In this document: positions 61,641-64,000 of the stretch, piece by piece
Numbering within the stretch: position 1 is the first letter of the stretch
How the letters are laid out: the number at the start of each line of letters is the position of its first letter
Assembly (NCBI RefSeq): GCF_000003815.2
Contig: NC_049979.1
Span: forward strand, 23,701,800 to 23,765,799
From: Branchiostoma floridae
Lineage: Eukaryota > Chordata > Leptocardii > Amphioxiformes > Branchiostomatidae
DNA: 64,000 bases
Direction of reading: 5' to 3'
Notes under the pieces: model-generated
The model's input: only the letters and a program-made list of their open reading frames with translations
Database searches by the model: none
Told to the model about the DNA's origin: nothing
Position numbers and translations under genes: made by a program

Positions 61641-62635
61641 CTATCCGCAAGTTATCATGGGACATTTCGATTATACCAATTGTTCTGGGGGTGTAAAAAG
61701 ATGACACATCAGAGTTATAATCTAATGCTCGATATATATAAATGTGCATGAATGAATATATGTCTGCAAATAGTGTTCATATCAGTTGGCTGTTTCTGAT
61801 TTTTGATTGTGGTTTTAATGTGCTCCTGACTGTCTCTGGATGGTATCGCCTGACACTGAAGCCACAAATCTCATTCTTTGTTCGGCTGTTTGGTCTTCTG
61901 AGCAAATACTTTACCCAGATAACGGACTTCTTTTGCTGAACAAGTTCTAAAATAGCAGAAGTCCGTACTCTTAAAAAAGTTATTAATGTTCTGCGTCTTT
62001 TTGAGCTTTCAGAACGACCAAAACGTTGCATACAGACTATACAGAATGCGCAGCAGACTACACACACAGTTGATTTTGCATATGTCCATTTTCTTTCAAG
62101 CGCCGCCATGCATGTCATGGGACTGCAAAAAATCGGTTGTAACTGTCTGCAACAGTATTGGCGCTCCGTTAAGTAAAACTAGAAGCCGTCGCCACGACAT
62201 TTTTGATGCCTGTGTGGTGTAGAAAGCAGCCTAAAGCCCTGACATGTGTAGTTGTAGTGTGAGATGGAGGGTAGTGAGGGGGTGTAGAAACCGACGCGCT
62301 CTCATTTGCTCGTCAATCAATTTTCCGACTTGACAGCATTGATAGCTCGCTTGGCTGTTCCACCAACCAACGCTCCTCCCGGACAATGCTGCTATTAGTT
62401 TCTTTTTATTATCTTGCCACATCTAATCTCGTCATGTTACAAGACCGATAGTATTAAGCTAATCTTGATATAGTATTTAAGGTAGTTTATAAATAAAGGT
62501 TGTGTGTTATACGACATATTTAAGATATATTAAAGGAAATTCTCATCAGTCTACACATTGGTCGATGGAGGGTGGATGGATGATTAAACAGCGCCATTAC
62601 TTCCTGCACTATGTGTTTTGTGAACGGGATGTCGC

Positions 62636-62938
62636 CTAGTTCTCCTGGTTGAAACACGCAATTGCAGGTAATTTCTCTTTCAATATTTCCGTGATTTGAT
62701 CTGGTATGACCTTGTATGTGTTTCCGATCGCTAGTTGGACGTGGAAGCGGCCAAACTGTTGAGATATGCCAAGCCGCAACGCCCGATACACACACAAGGC
62801 TGCCATGTTTTCTGTGTGGTTTGCATACATCATTTTTGCCCCTGCTTGACCGGGACGCAAGTCAAGGATTCGGTAACTTTCTGCCTTTACTGCTCCTTCG
62901 CTAGACTTCTGACGATAGCTAGCCCCTAGTTCAGTGAC
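62636..62938 (-). CDS. Unidentified open frame
   Basis: About 100 codons are open on the minus strand between a TGA at 62939-62941 and a TAG at 62636-62638. The protein (e.g. AGAKMMYANHTENMAALCVY, then LAIGNTYKVIPDQITEILKE) has a globular-protein composition, unlike the chance frames around it. Just after the stop, another frame reads GDIPFTKHIVQEVMALFNHP, as if a frameshift or an unseen intron had broken one coding sequence. I do not recognise the family. It may be a last exon, a decayed gene or chance. Confidence 0.25.
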   Translation of the reverse strand, partial: VTELGASYRQKSSEGAVKAESYRILDLRPGQAGAKMMYANHTENMAALCVYRALRLGISQQFGRFHVQLAIGNTYKVIPDQITEILKEKLPAIACFNQEN

Positions 62939-64000
62939 TCAGAATTTCGTACACATTATGTTCTGTTGTTAACTGATTGATTTGAACCCATTTGACGCAA
63001 ATTAGTTCCATCGCCAAAGGGGAAGGAATCCCGGCCGTGGCTTTCTGTGATTTGCACTATTGTGTAGTTCGGTTGTGGGGCTATGGAAGACATATTTTCT
63101 TCTTTATGTAGTTTTTCGAACCCGTGATTGTGCCTTAAGGTAGAAAGGGAAGTTGCTTTTAGTGTAAAGGTGGACCAAATTGAATATGAAGGGTATTTAG
63201 GGAAGGTGTAAAACAGCCTAAATGGGATTAGAAGCCCCGTAGATATACGATGACCAAAGGGGGGTCATGTCCAGAGTGGCCAGGGTGGGAGGGCGGCTGC
63301 CTGGGTGTGAAGTAGGCCAACAGTCAAGACTGCAAAACCCATCAACTCAACAGTTGTTGTCTCAGAGGCACTTCTGGGCTTCAGATGTGGTTTCTGCTCT
63401 TAGATTGTTTGTTAGATTTCCAATAGACCCTCTTTGAGTAGAGAAAAATGGCACCGAGAAACTGTAGTCGTTTCAGTGAAGTGTAATTGTTTAGACTTAA
63501 GTTCATGTTAGCATATCTTCTTAGTAAGGTCAGTATTCAGACTGACCTATGTCATGTAAACTGTAAGATTATTGGATTGTAATGTAATTGAAATAGGCGT
63601 CAACTGCAATATCAAATTGGTGCAGTGTTAAATTGAAAGAGCATACTTTTTGAACAAATACACAGTTGACGATGAATTGTACTTCGTATTTGGCATATAG
63701 GATGCAGAGTAGATACTAGATAGTGGAGAATGGTATGTTATTGGAAGTTTATTCACAGAATGGATACTGGTATTAGTGTTAGTATTAAGCAGTAGGAAGT
63801 AGAGCTGGAACAGCTCAAACAGATGGACCCTAACCACATGTGGGCAGTGAAATGGGCTACAATCTTCCATCTCAGCAGTTCTGTTACAATGGTTTTTACT
63901 CACACAACTCACATAGAATGCAGGTCAAAAGATGTTTTATTTGGGACATTAGATATCTTATGATGTTGTTTGTAAACTCTCTGCGTTGCCATGGACAAGG

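Larger units (their letters stand above)
58735..64000. other. 5' flank of PC7
   Basis: A strong acceptor on the minus strand (CTTCCCTCCTGCAG ending at 58863) shows that the first coding exon is preceded by an intron, so the promoter lies upstream. The best candidate is near 61560-61700. Beyond it is one unexplained open frame (62636-62938, minus). Nothing else gene-like is seen. Confidence 0.55.

Noticed and set aside
62108-62180. Plus-strand ATG in a near-ideal start context (GCCGCCATGC)
   Set aside because: The frame stops after about 23 codons and no donor in phase was recognised.
1-64000. CRISPR arrays, bacterial operons, phage or toxin modules
   Set aside because: Split genes with GT-AG introns show this is animal nuclear DNA. 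The tandem repeats lack CRISPR-like spacers.

Overview
This window is nuclear DNA from an animal. Genes are split into many short GT-AG exons separated by long introns full of repeats, and two runs of 100 N mark assembly gaps (31746-31845 and 53236-53335). The gene set (a SNAP-25-type SNARE, a paraoxonase, a Rap-GAP/BTB protein and a PC7-type proprotein convertase), the tRNA-derived SINEs, the many short inverted-repeat transposons and the frequent word TAACGTTA suggest an invertebrate deuterostome, most likely a lancelet (Branchiostoma). The species is an inference.

Layout. (1) 1-24100, plus strand: a SNAP-25/SNAP-23 family t-SNARE. It has a probable non-coding first exon near 5550-5652, six constant coding exons (6753-21043) and two alternative last exons (22582-22650 and 23350-23421). 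Each last exon has its own stop and a downstream AATAAA. (2) 27719-28816, plus strand: a complete paraoxonase/arylesterase with no intron. (3) 31234-41796, minus strand: one multi-exon gene whose reading frame runs from a Rap1GAP-type catalytic domain straight into a BTB/POZ domain. This joining of domains is the most unusual thing seen here. (4) 46129-58734, minus strand: proprotein convertase 7, sixteen visible exons, with every catalytic residue present and a long cytoplasmic tail carrying two acidic-dileucine motifs. One of its introns uses a GC donor. A gap removes the end of one exon.

Between and inside the genes are mobile elements with clear ends: a piggyBac-like TTAA element in SNAP-25 intron 1, three elements with 3-bp TAA or TTA duplications (PIF/Harbinger-like), a TA-flanked short family with three copies, two or three tRNA-derived SINE copies and the 3' end of a LINE. 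There are also several perfect or near-perfect tandem repeats and hairpins.

The genes do not form an operon. SNAP-25 works in vesicle fusion, PC7 cleaves precursors in the secretory pathway, paraoxonase is a secreted or membrane-anchored lactonase, and the Rap-GAP/BTB protein would act on small GTPase signalling. Exon boundaries were derived by hand from splice sites, reading phase and recalled family sequences. No database search was possible.
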